The notes under the pieces: model-generated | The model's input: the letters and a program-made list of their open reading frames with translations, nothing else | Told to the model about the DNA's origin: nothing | Databases searched by the model: none | DNA from: Cliona cf. orientalis | Lineage: Eukaryota > Porifera > Demospongiae > Clionaida > Clionaidae | Direction of reading: 5' to 3' | DNA: 64,000 bases | NCBI GenBank assembly: GCA_963930775.1 | Contig: OZ005704.1 | Location: 5,642,001 to 5,706,000, forward strand | Part shown: positions 59,853-64,000 of the stretch, one piece after another | How positions within the stretch are numbered: position 1 is the first letter of the stretch | Layout: every line of letters begins with the position of its first letter | Translations under genes and position numbers: made by a program

Positions 59853-62395
59853 ATGGAAGGTGAAGGAGCTGGATCGGTTGCTGTGTATATGGAATACATA
59901 GTGTCACTAGCAACTGTGGAAAGGTTGACTACCTCAGCTCCTGTAGGCCTCGTCAGGGTTCAAGAGTCAAACATAGATCTCACTACAGGGGGAAGCTTCA
60001 ACACTCCATGCGCTGCCACTTCAGAATCATCAGCCATTATGTCCAGTCCCACTGATCAACACCCACCATCAGAGTCACCGACTCTGATACCTAGAGATCA
60101 GTCATCAACTCGACTTGTTCAACGTGATGATTGCACAACAATACAGCATTCAAAGCCCACATTTGGAAGATCGGTTCCATTCAAATGTGGAAACTGGAAA
60201 ACAGGATTGGAAGTTGGCATGCTGAGTGGAATTATTATCATTATTTGGGTGTTATTTTCTATACCAGCAATCCTCTATGCCCTCCCGCCCATAATTAGAG
60301 AGGTATACCTTCAGAAACTACCACTACCCTTTAGATTACGTGTGCTTCAGAAGTTCTTTCAGTTACCAGTAGCTATTGTATTGCTCTCAATTTGCAGCTG
60401 CAGTCTGAGACAACCCCCACAGGTAGTGTGGTCCAATCAACATCAAATTGTGATCAGAAGATGATCTATGATGGACAAGCCTGCTTAAGTGAACTTACAC
60501 GATGGCAACAATGTTTTTCTCCACTATCCGATGCGGTCTACGTTCCACCCAATATGGAGGCTGAGGCCACTGCCGAGAGACTGCTACTAGGTCTACCCCT
60601 GCTCTCCCCTAGTCCAGAGTGTGAGGCTGCCATCAGACCATTCCTGTGCCTCTATCTATTTGGGTCATGTGATTCAGACAATAACCTACATCAAGTTACG
60701 CAGACAAGCTGCATCAGACTGAGAGATGACGTCGTCAGTGTGTGCACAAGAGTTTATACTAGCTGAAGGGATAGTTGGTCAAGGTGTGCTACCCAATTGT
60801 GACGGTCTCCTTCAACAGGAAGAGGAATGCCATGGTAATTAATTATAATACTTAATAATAAAAATAATTAATCTATTATGTATAGATGGTAAAAATTCAA
60901 CATCCCTCAATATGACCGAAGTGACTGTCGTCAATCGCTCAGCCATAATTTGTGCTGAAGGGTATTATCTCAGCAGTGATAACCTGTGCAGGCCCCTTTG
61001 CACCCTCTGGGTAGATCCACCAGGTGTTGGCCTGGACTCGGACAACATAGCCGTCATAGTGAGTGCCATCATTGCTGTGATTTCATCCATTACAGTTATA
61101 GTACTGGCTCTTACTGTTCAGAGGAGTACAATGTAAGTTTAATAAGCCGACCAATGTTTCCAGCCAATAATAATAATACTTCCATAATAATATCAGTATA
61201 ATGTTATTGTAGGTTGACGTTTCCAACCACATACCTGATTTATTGTTGTACCACAATAGCCTTTACTGGTAAGCTACACTACACTGACACGCACATGATA
61301 CACTATAATAATTATAGTGATAAGCACATGGTGTCCTGCATTTACTTGGTCATTCATACACAACACATCATTTTTCAGCTCCGTTCACTTTAATTGGATT
61401 CATTAACAGAGAGAAGCTTTATTGTACATCTGAAGACTTACTTGAAAGTTTTCAAGATGAAACAACCTATTGCATGGCAGGAGGTACCTTATAACATGCT
61501 ATCAATAATTAAAGTCAGCATTATTGGTGTATGTACACTTGCAGGCATTTTTTTCACTTATGGTCAGGCACAACTGGGATACTGGGTGGCTTTTCATGCC
61601 ATTAGCCTCTGCTGGGCAATCGTCTTTCCATTTCACTTTCGGAGGATGAAAGTGGAAGGAAAGCTCAAGTATTTTCACATTGCAACAGTTCTGATAGCTT
61701 TGCTCTTTCCAACCTTACCTGCTCTAATTAATCTTCGTGATGGTTACATCATAGCCGACACACCAACTACCCTTTGCATCGGTCGGAATGTTGATATTAT
61801 TTTCTTTGCACTAGTTCTTCCACTGTGTGTACTAATAGCTGTGGCTACATCAGCGCTGATCATTATGTTCTGGAAGATTCTTAAGGTATATACCTGACCA
61901 GGAGCTTAAGTTCCTGAATTTAATATAATAATATTATTATTATTATAGCCATGCTATACATTCTCCATTTTTAATGGGCACTATGCGTGATACATAATAT
62001 TATTATTATTATTATAGGAGTTTGTTCTGAAGAAGCTATTTGACAGGAAACAGGAATTTGTCTTGAAGAGGGGGAAACAGACCACTCCAAGTGTTGGGAA
62101 AGCTCAGACTAAAATTCTGTTCATTGTGTGCTACTACATTGCCTCGGGAACTATAGTCCTGACACTGTTCACTTACTACCAGGTGGTGGGTGAAGCTGAT
62201 ATTCAAGCAGTGACCAGCCATTTTGCCTGTCAAAGTGCTGGAATACAGTCCGGCAGAGACTGTGGTGATGTACCCAATGTTCACCTGAAACTATTTGATT
62301 CACTCACTGCCCTGGGGATCATTCTGACTGGCCTACTACCAGCTGTGGTTCTGATATTCACAGTAAAGTGTAACAACAAATGTTGCAAGAAATGA
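59853..62395 (+). CDS. Frizzled-like receptor G; frame interrupted in the CRD exon
   Basis: Exons by homology: 59853-60302, 60404-60834, 60886-61132, 61213-61268, 61379-61483, 61545-61885, 62018-62395. Compared with F, exon 2 contains seven extra bases (TCGTCAG, about 60731-60737) within RLRDDVC, so the frame is lost late in the CRD-like domain and a stop follows shortly. All other exons remain open and nearly identical to E and F. The seven bases partly repeat neighbouring sequence (GTCGTCAGT), as expected for replication slippage. As read, the product would keep TM0 and most of the CRD but no seven-helix core: a recent pseudogene, a truncated membrane-anchored CRD form, or a sequence error. 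Exon 7 ends VKCNNKCCKK. One N-terminal change (EYIVSLATVE) distinguishes it from F. Confidence 0.85.
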
Positions 62396-62898
62396 ACTTA
62401 AATTTGTATATTATACCATACCGGTAATAATATAGTTTAGTGGTATTAATAATAATTATTAGTAGATAAATTTAATAGCTATCATGCATAGTGGGTAACT
62501 GTTGAATATTAAATCATCAAAATGACTCTTAGCTGGTATTGGCAAACATTAAATGATAACTGAATGCTCAGCAGTAGTTACATGTATATAATATTATTAT
62601 ATATGAGCTGTTACGGTGGTACTCGGCTATTGTGGCAGGAATAAAGATGCTGAAACAACAGTTGATGGACATTAGTGTCTAGTTAATAAGGTTATTAGAA
62701 CACATCAGACGTCAACCTTTATATTAGCATACAGTTGCTATGCGCTTATCCAACCTTTAATTTGCAGACATTGGTATCTTTAAAAAAGTTTTGGACGAAA
62801 ACCTAGTCAGTGTTGCAATAACACGTCAGGATGGTGTGACGACCATTACCACCTCCATTTAGCTGGATCAACGTGAAGAGGCGCAATACTAGAACATC
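62396..62898. other. Spacer with remnant of the receptor duplication unit
   Basis: At 62465-62590, TAGCTATCATGCATAGTGGG, GACTCTTAGCTGGTATTGG and GAATGCTCAGCAGTAG match the regions downstream of E and F. Near 62693-62718, AGAACACATCAGACGTCAAC continues as CTTTATA and is the reverse complement of sequence upstream of F (about 55845-55872). The array edge therefore includes an inverted fragment. The promoter of the MATH gene should lie at the right end. Confidence 0.65.
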
Positions 62899-63747
62899 AT
62901 GGCGACTGAACAGGTCCACAAGCTGCTGTTAGCTACCCTTGCAGCGGAAAAGGAATTAAAACAAAATAAATCTAGTGCTATTGAATCGCAAAAGAAAGGC
63001 AGTATCAAGCTAGAAAAAGATTTGATAGCCCTGGAGGAAAGAAGCAAAAAAGTTAAGCAATCGGTGACCAGTTTATCTCAAAGGGAAGCAGAGTGTGGCA
63101 AACGTTTAACAGCTATGAAAAAAGATCACGATGCACGATTTCAATCTTATGATGCAGTAGTAAAGAGAGAAGAAGGGGTGGTTCTAGCAGCTAACCAAAT
63201 TCTCACTCGTGTCAGGAAAATAGTAGAAATGACAGACGAAACCGATCCTTCTAGACGAATGCACATCCCTCTCAAATTTTGTCTGCGTGGATTCAAGAAT
63301 CGAAAAAAGAATGAGGAGTGCCATGATACTCAACCTTTCTACACGCATCCTTCTGGATACAAAATGTGTTTAGTGGTGTACTTCAATGGAAACCAAGAAG
63401 GAAAAGGAACGCATCTTTCAGTCTATCTAAAGGTGCTACCTGGTGAATTTGACGAGATACTTGCCTGGCCATTTTGTGGTGAATTGAATATTCGGCTATT
63501 AAACCAGCGCAAAAATAGGTTCCACCATCAACAGGTACTGCCCCTAACTTCCGATGCAAATCTTCATATCCGAAAGAAGCCCGATGCTGGTGCTAATCCT
63601 GCGAATCAGTCAAGCTGGGGCTTTCAAAAGTTTATACCACTCAGTGAACTACCTGCAAAGGGGATGTTTGCTGATAAGGAATACCTAAAAGATGACAGTA
63701 TTATCCTACAAGTGTACAGCGTAGAAATCTACAATCCACGACACTAA
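62899..63747 (+). CDS. Coiled-coil + MATH (TRAF-C-like) domain protein
   Basis: Single-exon gene, 282 residues, with ATG at 62899 after a plausible leader. Residues about 10-95 are Lys/Glu-rich and heptad-like, a coiled coil of the kind that trimerises TRAFs. Residues about 140-280 form the MATH/TRAF-C domain: FYTHPSGYKMCLVVYFNGNQ, then GTHLSVYLKVLPGEFD, then LAWPFCGELNIRLLNQ, WGFQKFIPLSEL and YLKDDSIILQVYSVEI. There is no RING or TRAF-type zinc finger, so it cannot act as a ubiquitin ligase by itself and would serve as an adaptor. Similar short TRAF-C-only genes are, to my knowledge, common in sponges. It lies directly downstream of the receptor array on the same strand. Function in receptor or death-fold signalling is inference. 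Confidence 0.9.
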   Translation: MATEQVHKLLLATLAAEKELKQNKSSAIESQKKGSIKLEKDLIALEERSKKVKQSVTSLSQREAECGKRLTAMKKDHDARFQSYDAVVKREEGVVLAANQILTRVRKIVEMTDETDPSRRMHIPLKFCLRGFKNRKKNEECHDTQPFYTHPSGYKMCLVVYFNGNQEGKGTHLSVYLKVLPGEFDEILAWPFCGELNIRLLNQRKNRFHHQQVLPLTSDANLHIRKKPDAGANPANQSSWGFQKFIPLSELPAKGMFADKEYLKDDSIILQVYSVEIYNPRH

Positions 63748-64000
63748 TGGACTTCAGACTTAGTAGTTAAGTGTAGCAAATTAAAACTGATTTCTTTGCT
63801 GTAGTTCAGTTTACAACTGTGTCATAAAAGTACTGTATGAAGGAGCTTGGGAGGTATATTACACAATGCTATAATCAAACTTGCATTGTACCATCATAAC
63901 CAAAGCAGTGTATGCCTGGCCTGTTTGACTGGCTGCTCTACAGATACTCATGACTGTACCACTCCCTTGTTGATTACGTATGCATGCATGCATATGATGC
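63748..64000. other. 3' flank of the MATH gene
   Basis: No gene is seen. ATTAAAA at 63779 is a weak polyadenylation-signal candidate. The window ends in a short ATGC-type repeat (ATGCATGCATGCATATGATGC). Confidence 0.5.

Noticed and set aside
1-64000. CRISPR arrays, operons, bacterial contamination, retroviral or LTR elements
   Set aside because: Spliced genes, absence of regularly spaced repeats and absence of recognisable gag, pol or integrase frames; none supported.

Overview
The window looks like a stretch of sponge (Porifera, probably demosponge) nuclear genome. This is an inference from three things. The genes have animal-type spliced exons. The death-domain modules have a wording I associate with sponge gene models (for example HWLKGSGVRPCSWHKLIELL near 37050). 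Frizzled-type, Roc-COR, CARD-like and TRAF-like genes sit close together. The DNA is AT-rich, with many ATAATATTATT-type strings, GTACATGTAC palindromes and short non-autonomous DNA transposons. I see no prokaryotic, retroviral or CRISPR features.

Layout. (1) 53-25016, plus strand: DLST, the E2 succinyltransferase of the mitochondrial 2-oxoglutarate dehydrogenase complex, spread over large introns that hold microsatellites and small DNA-transposon remnants. (2) 25877-28273, plus: Frizzled-like receptor A. (3) 30577-28767, minus, and 30684-37145, plus: a head-to-head pair of death-fold genes about 106 bp apart. One has CARD-like repeats and a coiled coil. The other is a death domain/Roc-COR/death domain protein whose first death-domain exon carries a 327-bp transposon. 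(4) 37146-39591: repeat-rich spacer. (5) 39592-41868, plus: receptor B. (6) 45682-42032, minus: an unrecognised protein built from two duplicated large exons. (7) 46338-62395, plus: receptors C, D, E, F and G in tandem. (8) 62899-63747, plus: a single-exon coiled-coil + MATH (TRAF-C-like) gene.

The main discovery candidate is the family of seven receptors A-G. All share the same seven-exon structure and intron phases (0,1,2,1,1,0). Exon 1 encodes a variable Ser/Thr/Pro-rich N-terminus and an extra hydrophobic segment (TM0). Exon 2 encodes a ten-cysteine Frizzled-CRD-like domain. Exons 3-7 encode a class F-like seven-helix core. The C-terminal tails are very short and none has the KTxxxW motif through which Frizzleds bind Dishevelled. 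Copies E-G are very recent duplicates. B and G carry frame-breaking insertions. The family therefore shows ongoing birth and decay, interleaved with death-fold and TRAF-like genes that suggest a locus for environmental sensing or innate immunity. The protein architecture is read directly from the sequence; the role is inference.
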